DNA of 20,309 nt, taken from CAZYJD01 sp964647785 (GTDB lineage Bacteria > Bacteroidota > Bacteroidia > NS11-12g > UBA9320). Where the stretch lies: positions 1 to 20,309 of the forward strand of contig CAZYJD010000034.1 of assembly GCA_964647785.1 (NCBI GenBank). The letters run 5' to 3'. The notes below the pieces were generated by a model, which saw only the letters and a list, made by a program, of their open reading frames with translations, was not told the DNA's origin and did not search any database. A program made the position numbers and the translations under genes. Below, piece after piece: positions 13,420 to 20,309 of the stretch; position 1 is the first letter of the stretch; every line of letters starts with the position of its first letter.

Positions 13420-15021
13420 TTAATGAATGGCACGTTCAATCACTACCATGTCTTGTTTGTTCCATTCATCTGCAAAGGTGTAAAGCACCTCCCTGTAGTC
13501 TCCTGCCTGCAGGGCCGACTGGTGCATAAGGGCAAAAGGGGCATCGGTCTGGAACAATATCATTTGGCCACTTTGGCGGTAGTAGTAATAAGGTATTTGA
13601 TAAGGAAGAAGAGGAGGCACTTTTTTGGTTTCTTTCCATTGCAAACCTGCTTTTTTAAATCGAAGACTGTCGATGTTCCATGGTCCTTCCAGGGAAATTG
13701 GCTGTCCTTTACAAAGTTTGTTCAGCTGTTGGCTGTGCTGAATGTATCGGGCAGTTTCTGTTTCAGCCGCAACCACCGGCAGATAAAGTTCATTCATACC
13801 TATTCGCATAAGCAGAAGAAAAAAGGAAAGACGCCAGAAAGCTGTCAAAGCAGGGGTTCTGGCAGCTGCCAGTATAATCAGTGAGATCATCAGGAAAATG
13901 AGTGCTGGAATGGCATTCACCTCTGGCCGGAAGAAATAAAATGCAGCCAGTATAAAGGCCCCAAGCAGTGGTAACCAGCGCAAACTAACAGTGGGTGTTT
14001 TCCTTTCGGCACCCATTTCAAGCATGTAAGCCAGAAACATCATAGCTGGCGGAATGAACATATACAGGTAACGGTTGTGATTTCCGGGGGAAACCCAGTA
14101 AATGCTGATGTTGATCAAGCAGAATAAAAGGGAGAAGCGCAATGCTTCGGGCAGTACTTTCCAACGAGGCATTTTTCTGATCATTGGTATCAAACTCCAA
14201 GGCAACAATAACAGAAGAAAGTTCAGTGGGAATTTGAGGGCATGGAGAAGGATGACTTTCAACTGATAGGAAACTGCTGATTTTTCAAGCGATTCACCAA
14301 GAAGCGAAAGAAAGTATAAACGCGCATTGCCGTATTGCTCGTACCATTCGAAGAAAGCGCACAGGCCTCCTGAAAGGATGAATAAACCAAGTAAATGGGC
14401 GGGATGAAACAATGGTCGCCAGCTCCGGTGTTGCCAAATCAACAGCAGAAAATACGATAGATGAAAGTGAAGGGAAGGCAAACCCTTGCTGAGCAAACCG
14501 GCCAGGCTTAGAGCATACCAACCCATGTACATCAGCCACCACTGTTTGTTCCTGGAGGTCTGAAAAACCCAAACCAATTGCGCAAACATCAGAAAGGCGT
14601 AGAAAAGATCCATTTCGCCGCTGTAAACGCTGCCATAGAAGAGCAAATCTCCTGCAGTGAGGTATATGATTGTTGCCTTGACAGACTGCGACACAGAGCC
14701 GTATTGTCGAACAAAGACGTACAATAAGAGCGCACTCAGGAGAAAAAAAACCAAACCGGGTATTCGAACCACCGGCACAGAGCTTCCTGCTATTTGAATA
14801 AGACCTCCTTGCAACCAAATGTACAAGGGCGGTTTGTTCAAGTAAGGTTCTCCATTGATTTTGGGTACCCCATGGGGGGCAAGCTCAAAGGTTTCAATGG
14901 CCACCATGGCTCTGCGGGGTTCTTCTGCGCGGAGCCCGGGACGAGTGATGCGAGAGAACAGGGAAATGAGCAAGAGCAGGAAAAACAGTGCGTTGCGATA
15001 ATGTTTGGATGCCTGCCTCAT
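13420..15021 (-). CDS. GT39/ArnT-like membrane glycosyltransferase
   Basis: The 533-residue protein has many membrane helices, starting at residues 10-24, and a C-terminal soluble part from about residue 390. It carries the ArnT/PMT first-loop pattern GLRAEEPRRAMVAIE (residues 29-43), followed by GEPYLNKPPLYIWL (57-70), which in this family hosts the catalytic acidic residues and binds a polyprenyl-phosphate-linked sugar. The usual DE pair is E33-E34 here. Enzymes of this type add sugars to lipid A or to proteins on the outer face of the inner membrane; the acceptor is unknown. It is the third glycosylation gene in the window, 6 kb from the GT2/GT-C pair. ATG at 15021 is used; a -7 element TATTTTTG lies 12-19 bases upstream. 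It is divergent from the SUI1 gene. Confidence 0.85.
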   Translation of the reverse strand: MRQASKHYRNALFFLLLLISLFSRITRPGLRAEEPRRAMVAIETFELAPHGVPKINGEPYLNKPPLYIWLQGGLIQIAGSSVPVVRIPGLVFFLLSALLLYVFVRQYGSVSQSVKATIIYLTAGDLLFYGSVYSGEMDLFYAFLMFAQLVWVFQTSRNKQWWLMYMGWYALSLAGLLSKGLPSLHFHLSYFLLLIWQHRSWRPLFHPAHLLGLFILSGGLCAFFEWYEQYGNARLYFLSLLGESLEKSAVSYQLKVILLHALKFPLNFLLLLLPWSLIPMIRKMPRWKVLPEALRFSLLFCLINISIYWVSPGNHNRYLYMFIPPAMMFLAYMLEMGAERKTPTVSLRWLPLLGAFILAAFYFFRPEVNAIPALIFLMISLIILAAARTPALTAFWRLSFFLLLMRIGMNELYLPVVAAETETARYIQHSQQLNKLCKGQPISLEGPWNIDSLRFKKAGLQWKETKKVPPLLPYQIPYYYYRQSGQMILFQTDAPFALMHQSALQAGDYREVLYTFADEWNKQDMVVIERAIH

Positions 15022-15052
15022 TTGATGGTTTCCAAAAATAGCCTTTCTTTTG
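15021..15052 (+). promoter_or_regulatory. Candidate -33/-7 promoter of the SUI1-domain gene
   Basis: TTTG at 15021-15024 and TTCTTTTG at 15045-15052 are separated by 20 bases, the spacing of Bacteroidetes sigma-A promoters, with one mismatch in the -7 element. The transcript would start near 15058, 18 bases before ATG. The -33 element overlaps the first base of the GT39 start codon on the other strand. Confidence 0.5.
15033..15040 (-). promoter_or_regulatory. -7 element TATTTTTG of the GT39 gene
   Basis: On the minus strand this octamer matches TAnnTTTG at every position, 11 bases before the ATG at 15021. No -33 element is recognised at the right distance. It lies between the -33 and -7 elements of the divergent SUI1 promoter, so the two promoters compete for the same DNA. 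Confidence 0.4.
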
Positions 15053-15075
15053 AGCCTACGAATCGATTCAATAAG

Positions 15076-15432
15076 ATGGGAAAGAAAAAACTGAATGATC
15101 TTTCGGCCCTCGGTGGTCTGGTGTATTCAACCGATCCCGATGCTGTATCTTCTTCCATGGAAGAGGAAGATGTGAGCTATCCGGATCCATCGGATCAGAA
15201 GTTATATGTAAGTCTTGATCGAAAGAATCGCAAGGGAAAAGCGGTTACTTTGATTGAAGGATTTGAAGGAAGTGAAGATGATTTTTCTCAGTTATCGCGT
15301 GAATTGAAGGTGCTCTGCGGTGCCGGTGGCAATGCGAAAGATGGCGAAATCATTGTGCAGGGAGACTTTCGGAATAAAATCATCCCCTTCCTAGAAAAGA
15401 AAGGTTATAAAGTAGTGAAAAAGGGGGGCTAA
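15076..15432 (+). CDS. SUI1-domain translation factor, YciH-like
   Basis: The 118-residue protein holds an eIF1/SUI1 domain at about residues 42-114, with KLYVSLDRKNRKGKAVTLIEG, LKVLCGAGGNAKDGEIIVQGD and a basic C-terminus KKGYKVVKKGG. Homologues such as E. coli YciH act on the small ribosomal subunit, probably in start-site selection under stress; the role in Bacteroidetes is not well defined. The N-terminal 40 residues are acidic (SSSMEEEDVSYPDPSD) and likely disordered. ATG at 15076 is chosen because it gives MGKKKLNDLS and fits a promoter at 15021-15052. The frame is open far upstream as an antisense shadow of the GT39 gene. The end of the gene carries a run of six Gs (15423-15428). A 67-base gap separates it from pckA. 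Confidence 0.85.
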   Translation: MGKKKLNDLSALGGLVYSTDPDAVSSSMEEEDVSYPDPSDQKLYVSLDRKNRKGKAVTLIEGFEGSEDDFSQLSRELKVLCGAGGNAKDGEIIVQGDFRNKIIPFLEKKGYKVVKKGG

Positions 15433-15457
15433 GACCTTACTTGGCTTACCGAAGTAT

Positions 15458-15465
15458 TACCTTTG
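15458..15465 (+). promoter_or_regulatory. -7 element TACCTTTG of pckA
   Basis: The octamer is a perfect TAnnTTTG, 34 bases before ATG, giving a leader of about 27 bases. The only upstream TTG (15441-15443) is 14 bases away, too close for a typical -33 element. Despite that, the position is right for the pckA promoter. Confidence 0.5.
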
Positions 15466-15499
15466 CCCTTTATAAAAACACTGATCTAACAAACACATT

Positions 15500-17095
15500 A
15501 TGGTAAATCATCCAATCACGGACCAGGTATTGGCCAATGTTTCCAAGGCCTGGATAAATCTGACAGTAGATGAATTGATTGAGAAGGCTCTTGAAAGGGG
15601 CGAAGGAAAACTAGCCGATACAGGTGCACTGGCAGCTGATACCGGAGAGTTTACCGGTCGTTCTCCCAAAGACAAATTTGTTGTGCGTGATGCCATGACT
15701 GAAAACAGCGTATGGTGGGGGAGTGTGAACAACCCGATTGAGGAAAAATACTACCGCGGCCTGTTGCAAAAAGTATTGGATCACTACAAGGGCAAAGAAC
15801 TATTTGTACGTGATGCATACGCCTGTGCTGACCCGCGTTACCGACTGAATATCAGAGTCGTAACTGAAAGTGCATACCAGAATCTATTTGCACATCATTT
15901 ATTCATCCGCCCTGAAAAGGAAGAACTGGAAACCCAGAAACCCGATTGGGTAATTTTGGCGGCACCTTCTTTTCATGCCGATCCTGCGGTGGATGGCACA
16001 CGACAGCATAATTTTACGATGGTGAACTTCACCGACCGAATCATTCTCATCGGTGGTTCAGGATATACCGGTGAGTTGAAAAAAGGCATCTTTTCTGTCT
16101 TAAATTACATTTTGCCGCACGATAACAATGTCTTGAGCATGCACTGTTCGGCAAACATTGGCAAGGAAGGTGATACTTCCATCTTTTTCGGACTTTCGGG
16201 TACTGGTAAAACCACCCTTTCAGCAGATCCCGAAAGGAAACTGATTGGCGACGATGAACACGGCTGGGCCGAGGGCAGTGTGTTCAATTTTGAAGGTGGA
16301 TGCTACGCCAAGGTGATCGATCTGACCGAGGAAAAAGAGCCTCAAATTTACCATGCCATTAAGCATGGCGCTCTGGTAGAGAATGTGCGTTTTGTACCGG
16401 GCACCAATGAGGTGGATTACACCAATACAGAAGTAACAGAGAACACCCGTGCGGCATATCCAATTCATCACATGGACAATATTGCCGTTCCTTCAAAAGG
16501 AGATGCACCCAAGAATATTTTCTTCCTTACGGCAGATGCTTTCGGTGTATTGCCTCCCATCAGTAAGCTAACTGACGGTCAGGCCATGTACCACTTCATT
16601 TCTGGCTATACTGCGAAAGTGGCGGGTACTGAAGCCGGTATCGTAGACCCTGTGGCTACCTTCTCTGCTTGCTTTGGACAAGCATTTCTTCCTTTGCATC
16701 CATCGGTTTATGCCAATATGCTGGGCGATAAACTGAAAGATTCTGATGTGAAGGTATGGCTGGTGAATACTGGTTGGACCGGTGGACCGTTTGGTGTGGG
16801 GGCCAGAATGAAACTGAAATACACCCGCGCCATGATCACCGCTGCCCTGAATGGTCAGTTGGATCAGGTGCAATATGAAGCCCATCCGGTTTTTGGTTTG
16901 CACATGCCCAAAAGCTGTCCGGATGTACCAGATGAGTTGCTGAACCCCAGAAATACCTGGCAGGATAAGTCGGCATACGATGAAAAAGCCAACCATCTGG
17001 CAACCCTCTTCAATGAGAATTTTGCCAAGTATGCAGAAGGTTGCAATGAAGAAACCTTGAATGCCGCCCCACGGGTTGTGAAGCAGTCGTCCTGA
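15500..17095 (+). CDS. pckA: Phosphoenolpyruvate carboxykinase (ATP)
   Basis: PckA converts oxaloacetate and ATP to PEP and CO2, a key step in gluconeogenesis; in some Bacteroidetes it also runs toward oxaloacetate. The 531 residues match the ATP-type family in length. Visible are the phosphate-sensing FTGRSPKDKF with R54, the substrate/metal stretch GYTGELKKGIFS with K195, H215 in LSMHCSAN, the kinase-1a P-loop GLSGTGKTT (231-239) and D251-D252 in LIGDDEHGW. These align with the Mn/Mg ligands known from E. coli PckA. The start at 15500 gives MVNHPITDQV; a perfect -7 element lies 34 bases upstream. A strong terminator follows directly, so it is transcribed alone or together with the SUI1 gene, which is 67 bases upstream. 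Assignment is secure. Confidence 0.97.
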   Translation: MVNHPITDQVLANVSKAWINLTVDELIEKALERGEGKLADTGALAADTGEFTGRSPKDKFVVRDAMTENSVWWGSVNNPIEEKYYRGLLQKVLDHYKGKELFVRDAYACADPRYRLNIRVVTESAYQNLFAHHLFIRPEKEELETQKPDWVILAAPSFHADPAVDGTRQHNFTMVNFTDRIILIGGSGYTGELKKGIFSVLNYILPHDNNVLSMHCSANIGKEGDTSIFFGLSGTGKTTLSADPERKLIGDDEHGWAEGSVFNFEGGCYAKVIDLTEEKEPQIYHAIKHGALVENVRFVPGTNEVDYTNTEVTENTRAAYPIHHMDNIAVPSKGDAPKNIFFLTADAFGVLPPISKLTDGQAMYHFISGYTAKVAGTEAGIVDPVATFSACFGQAFLPLHPSVYANMLGDKLKDSDVKVWLVNTGWTGGPFGVGARMKLKYTRAMITAALNGQLDQVQYEAHPVFGLHMPKSCPDVPDELLNPRNTWQDKSAYDEKANHLATLFNENFAKYAEGCNEETLNAAPRVVKQSS

Positions 17096-17118
17096 GAAAC
17101 TGATTATTTATTTAATAG

Positions 17119-17153
17119 AAAACGGAAGGTCTGAAAAGGTCTTCCGTTTTTTT
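17119..17153 (+). terminator. Rho-independent terminator of pckA
   Basis: A 10-bp stem AAAACGGAAG (17119-17128) pairs with CTTCCGTTTT (17141-17150), extended inward by two G-U pairs and a C-G pair, with seven Ts from 17147 to 17153. It starts 24 bases after the stop codon and separates pckA from the convergent carrier gene. Confidence 0.9.
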
Positions 17154-17201
17154 GTGTCATTAAACGGCTAAGCGTTTGCTCATAAAAAGGCCAACTTGAA
17201 T

Positions 17202-18539
17202 TCATTCGCCTACCGTTTGCAAATGAAATTTGTTGTTGCCCAATCGAAACAGTAAAAAGAGTCCGAACACAAAGAAGCCGGTGATTAGCAAGACCGATAA
17301 GCGCATCTGTCCGCTGAAACCATTGATTAAACCAAAACAAGCAGGTCCAATCACCAGCCCGATTTTCTCCAAGACATCAAAAAAGCTAAAGTAGGAGGCG
17401 TGATCTTCTGTTTCGGGCAGCATTTTGCTGTAGGTAGAGCGACTCAAACTCTGACTGCCCCCCATTACAAAGCCCACCATGGCTGCCAAGGCATAAAAGG
17501 AAGAGGGCTCATGAATTTGATAAGCAATGACGCAAATCAGTATCCAAATGGAGATGGCAATTTGCAGAACACGAACATTTCCCCACCATTTGCTCAAGCG
17601 CGACATACTTATAGCGCCACCAATGGCAACCAATTGAATGAGGATGATGCTGATGATCAGACCTGAGGTGTCTTTTTCTCCTGTGGCCGAATCGATTGGC
17701 CAATTAATCTCCTGACTTGCAAAAATGACTGCCATCAACATCACGGTTTGTATGCCCATGTTGTAAATGAAGTATGCCGAAAGAAAACGGGTGATGGTTT
17801 TGTTGTCCTTCACCTCCCGCCATACTTTGCGCAACTCCAGAAAGCCGCGGTACAGGTATTGTTTGTCGCGAATTTTCTTTTCACGCTGATAGATGTCGGA
17901 AGGAAGGTTGGCATAAGTATATTGGGCAAAACCGGCCCACCAGATTCCAACGGCTAAAAATGCGTAGCGAATATCCATGCCCCAAGCTTGCTTGGCCAGC
18001 AATACACTTACCAACAGAAGAACACTCCCGATGTATCCCATGGAAAAGCCTCTCGCGCTAATGCGATCGTGCATATCAGTTGTCGCAATTTCTGGTAAGT
18101 AGGCATTGTAAAACACAATGCTGCCCCAGAAACCAATGCTAGCCATGAATACGGCCAGCATACTCCACTCCAAATGTGCAGGATCGAAAAAGTACAAGGC
18201 TATACAGGAGATGGAACCGAGGTAACAAAAGAATTTGAGGAAAGATTTCTTGGTTCCGCTGTAATCAGCAATACCCGAAAGCAGTGGCGCAAGAATAACC
18301 ACCACCAGAAATGAAGCAGAAAACACATAGCTGTACAATTCGGTATTGATGAAAGTGCGCCCGAAGAATTCCACCATCCCAACTTCTTCTCCGTGCACCT
18401 GTGCTTTGTGATGCACTGCCACTGCGCTGTAAAAAATGGGGAAAATGGTGCTGGTGATCACCAAGTTGTAAACGGAATTGGCCCAGTCGTAAAAGGCCCA
18501 TGCGTTCAGTACGTTTTTTTGGTTTTTTTGAAATGACAT
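17202..18539 (-). CDS. MFS transporter, UMF1/Atg22-like family
   Basis: This 445-residue protein has about twelve hydrophobic segments. It carries the family start NAWAFYDWANSVYNLVITSTIFPIFY (residues 12-37), an MFS motif A-like GIADYSGTKKS at the loop between helices 2 and 3, FYNAYLPEI after the fourth helix, and FVMGGSQSLSRSTYSKMLPE in the second half. These are features of the UMF1 group, which includes yeast Atg22, a vacuolar amino-acid effluxer; bacterial substrates are not known. ATG at 18539 is preferred. TTG at 18560 is also in frame but would sit in a hairpin arm. Codons 4-9 are made of two runs of seven As separated by CC. The gene follows clpX by 51 bases and may be read from the clpP promoter. 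Confidence 0.85.
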   Translation of the reverse strand: MSFQKNQKNVLNAWAFYDWANSVYNLVITSTIFPIFYSAVAVHHKAQVHGEEVGMVEFFGRTFINTELYSYVFSASFLVVVILAPLLSGIADYSGTKKSFLKFFCYLGSISCIALYFFDPAHLEWSMLAVFMASIGFWGSIVFYNAYLPEIATTDMHDRISARGFSMGYIGSVLLLVSVLLAKQAWGMDIRYAFLAVGIWWAGFAQYTYANLPSDIYQREKKIRDKQYLYRGFLELRKVWREVKDNKTITRFLSAYFIYNMGIQTVMLMAVIFASQEINWPIDSATGEKDTSGLIISIILIQLVAIGGAISMSRLSKWWGNVRVLQIAISIWILICVIAYQIHEPSSFYALAAMVGFVMGGSQSLSRSTYSKMLPETEDHASYFSFFDVLEKIGLVIGPACFGLINGFSGQMRLSVLLITGFFVFGLFLLFRLGNNKFHLQTVGE

Positions 18540-18550
18540 GCTGGCAATTG

Positions 18551-18581
18551 GCTGATTCAAAAATGCACTTTTTGAGTCAGC
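18551..18581. promoter_or_regulatory. Large hairpin between clpX and the MFS gene
   Basis: GCTGATTCAAAAA (18551-18563) and TTTTTGAGTCAGC (18569-18581) form a 13-base stem with one A/G difference (a G-U wobble in one strand's RNA), around a 5-base loop. It begins 9 bases after the clpX stop. No T-run follows on the minus strand, so it looks more like an RNA processing or attenuation structure than a full terminator. Confidence 0.55.
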
Positions 18582-18590
18582 TAATATGCA

Positions 18591-19811
18591 TCAGGCTGCC
18601 CTTAGGTGAAATTTCTTCATTTTCTCCCTAGCGCTTTCCAATTCAATGGTCACCAGTTTCTCTTCACCATTGGAGGGCGAATCGTACATATAGTCGGTGA
18701 GGATGGTTTCACAAATGGAGCGCAATCCCCTTGCTCCCAAATTGAATTCCATGGCCTTTTGAACGATGTAATCCAGCACATCCTCAGGAATTACCAATGT
18801 TTTTCCTTCGAGGCTGAACAATTTTTTGTACTGTTTAATCAGCGCATTTTGGGGCTCGGTAAGGATGCGTTTCAGACTGGATGCCTCAAGGGGTTCCAAA
18901 TGGCTGATAACCGGCATACGACCGATCAATTCGGGGATAAGTCCGTATTGTTTCAAATCGGCAGGGGAGAGGTGCGACAACATGCTGTCATCTTCCATTC
19001 TGGCTTTCCCTGAACCAAATCCGAGCGACTGGCTCTGTATTCTTCGCTGGATGAGTTTATCAATTCCATCGAAAGCTCCGCCACAGATGAACAAGATGTT
19101 TGCTGTATTAACCTGCAGGTATTTCTGATCCGGGTGTTTGCGACCGCCCTGAGGTGCGATGTTTGCAACCGTACCTTCCAGCAATTTCAGCAAACCCTGC
19201 TGCACGCCCTCACCCGATACATCGCGGGTAATGGATGGGTTGTGCGATTTTCGGGATATTTTGTCGATCTCATCAATGTAGATGATGCCTCTTTCAGCTG
19301 CGGCCACATCGTAATCTGCCGCCTGCAGCAAACGAGAGATGATGCTTTCTACATCTTCACCCACATAACCTGCTTCGGTCAATACTGTGGCATCGGCTAT
19401 GCAGAAAGGCACCTGTAAAATCTTGGCGAGGGTTTTTGCAAGCAAGGTTTTTCCGGTTCCGGTTTCACCTACCAGAAGAATATTCGATTTTTCAAGTTCA
19501 GCTCCCTCTTCCGGCTCCACATCGAGCAATCGCTTGTAGTGGTTGTAAACGGCTACTGAAAGTATTTTTTTGGCTTCATCCTGACCGATTACATATTGGT
19601 CGAGATGCTCTTTGATGTCTACCGGTTTGAGCTGTTGGGGGGTAAACTTTTCAGAAGACTCTTGTTTTTTGTTTAGGTTTTCCTGGCGAACAATGGTATG
19701 CGCCTGCTCCACACAATCCTCACATATTTGCGCATCTATGCCCGAAATGAGCAGCCCGACCATTTCACTTGAGCGACCGCAGAATGAACAACTATCGTGG
19801 AGTTTTCCCAA
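18591..19811 (-). CDS. clpX: ATP-dependent Clp protease, unfoldase subunit ClpX
   Basis: ClpX is the AAA+ hexamer that unfolds substrates and feeds them to ClpP. The 406 residues show the zinc-binding domain with C8, C11, C30 and C33 (CSFCGRSS and ICEDCVEQA), the Walker A GETGTGKT (115-122), the pore-loop GYVG (148-151), Walker B IIYIDEID (176-183), the RKH loop GGRKHP (222-227), the ClpP-docking loop LGFG (263-266, LGF in place of the classical IGF), and arginine-sensor stretches ELIGRMP and NLGARGLR. The frame begins right after clpP's TAA in the same phase, with ATT then TTG; TTG at 19811 is the only usual start that keeps the zinc domain. The next ATG (codon 17) would delete C8 and C11. 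It lies in an operon with clpP, and the MFS gene follows. Confidence 0.97.
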   Translation of the reverse strand: MGKLHDSCSFCGRSSEMVGLLISGIDAQICEDCVEQAHTIVRQENLNKKQESSEKFTPQQLKPVDIKEHLDQYVIGQDEAKKILSVAVYNHYKRLLDVEPEEGAELEKSNILLVGETGTGKTLLAKTLAKILQVPFCIADATVLTEAGYVGEDVESIISRLLQAADYDVAAAERGIIYIDEIDKISRKSHNPSITRDVSGEGVQQGLLKLLEGTVANIAPQGGRKHPDQKYLQVNTANILFICGGAFDGIDKLIQRRIQSQSLGFGSGKARMEDDSMLSHLSPADLKQYGLIPELIGRMPVISHLEPLEASSLKRILTEPQNALIKQYKKLFSLEGKTLVIPEDVLDYIVQKAMEFNLGARGLRSICETILTDYMYDSPSNGEEKLVTIELESAREKMKKFHLRAA

Positions 19812-19814
19812 AAT

Positions 19815-20309
19815 TTAATCTTTTTTCTCTACTCTGGCCAGAACTTCATCAACCATACCATAGTCTTTGGCTTCCTGAGAAGTCATCCAGTAATCGCGAT
19901 CACTGTCTTCTTGTATTTTCTCAAAAGGTTGGCCACTGTGATTGGCAATGATATCGTATAGTTCTTTCTTAAGTTTCTTGATTTCATTCACCGTAATTTC
20001 CATGTCAGAGGCCTGACCCTGTGTGCCTCCCAATGGTTGATGAATCATCACCCTGCTGTGCTTAAGGGCCGAGCGTTTGCCCTTGGTACCTGCGCAGAGC
20101 AATACCGCGGCCATACTGGCGGCCATACCTGTGCAGATGGTTGCAACATCAGAAGAGATATAGTGCATGGTGTCATAAATGCCCAAACCGGCATAAACGG
20201 AACCACCTGGACTGTCGATATAGATCTGTATATCTCTGCCTGGGCTAGCCCACTGCACGAACGGCCACTGCCCCATGATGATGTTGGCCACCTGATCGGT
20301 GATAGGCAC
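19815..20309 (-). CDS. clpP: ATP-dependent Clp protease proteolytic subunit ClpP, partial (5' end off window)
   Basis: The 164 visible codons form most of the ClpP serine protease; about 50-60 N-terminal residues lie beyond the right edge. The catalytic triad is complete: S65 in TGMAASMAAVLL, H90 in VMIHQPLGG and D139 in DSDRDYW (numbering from the first visible codon). The oxyanion/substrate segment SPGGSVYAGLGIYDTM and GTQGQASDMEITVNEI are typical. One stretch is unusual: where most ClpPs have AQLLFLxSxDP, this one reads GQWPFVQWASP (13-23), with Trp and Pro in the helix that lines the ClpX-docking pocket. The stop TAA is followed in frame by ATT-TTG, the start of clpX. The codon at the right edge is GTG but is internal, not the start. 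Confidence 0.95.
   Translation of the reverse strand: MPITDQVANIIMGQWPFVQWASPGRDIQIYIDSPGGSVYAGLGIYDTMHYISSDVATICTGMAASMAAVLLCAGTKGKRSALKHSRVMIHQPLGGTQGQASDMEITVNEIKKLKKELYDIIANHSGQPFEKIQEDSDRDYWMTSQEAKDYGMVDEVLARVEKKD

Noticed and set aside
13402..13420. ACACTT-N7-AAGTGT inverted repeat next to the GT39 stop codon, considered as terminator
   Set aside because: The stem is only 6 bp, overlaps the stop codon region and no T-run follows on the minus strand.
17162..17177. AAACGGCT/AGCGTTT imperfect hairpin after the UMF1 carrier gene
   Set aside because: Short, bulged and without a T-run on the minus strand; not convincing as the carrier's terminator.

Overview
The window looks like chromosomal DNA of a Bacteroidetes bacterium, probably of the Flavobacteriales/Cryomorphaceae-like kind. 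This rests on gene content: a DnaK ending in EEVK, a stand-alone MnmD, a Bacteroidetes-type RqcH and a UMF1-type MFS carrier. Start codons have almost no Shine-Dalgarno sequences, and several genes are preceded by the TAnnTTTG -7 element typical of this phylum. The placement is an inference from genes and signals, not from a marker-gene comparison. Most of the window is housekeeping DNA; no prophage, insertion sequence, CRISPR array, tRNA or rRNA gene was seen.

Left part (1-4890): the 5' part of an AhpD-like gene, then dnaK with its own terminator and a paired inverted repeat upstream, then an exported lipoprotein, all on the minus strand. panB (pantothenate/CoA synthesis) follows on the plus strand.

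Middle part (4891-9040): mnmD (tRNA wobble-uridine modification) lies divergent to a GT2 glycosyltransferase, which overlaps a GT-C-like membrane protein. This three-gene block sits between two inverted copies of an unusual intergenic repeat. Each copy holds a GC-rich palindrome, an A-rich stretch and five degenerate 7-bp units; one copy has run into the end of mnmD. A second type of 7-bp array stands directly before an outer-membrane-type lipoprotein gene at 8318.

Right-centre part (9034-15021, minus strand): a methionine/glutamine-type aminotransferase and an omega-amidase-type nitrilase overlap by ATGA, then map (methionine aminopeptidase) and rqcH (ribosome quality control) overlap by TAATG. 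Upstream lies an ArnT-like GT39 membrane glycosyltransferase.

Right part (15021-20309): a SUI1/YciH-like factor and ATP-dependent pckA on the plus strand, a strong terminator, then clpP (cut by the window edge), clpX and a UMF1 carrier on the minus strand. Three themes recur: protein quality control (dnaK, rqcH, map, clpP, clpX), envelope glycosylation (three transferases) and central or salvage metabolism (panB, pckA, aminotransferase/amidase). RqcH-made alanine tails are known in other bacteria to be substrates of ClpXP, so rqcH and clpPX may act in one pathway although they are in separate operons. The most unusual signals are the heptamer-bearing repeats, the dnaK upstream double palindrome, and the in-frame clpP-stop-clpX junction.
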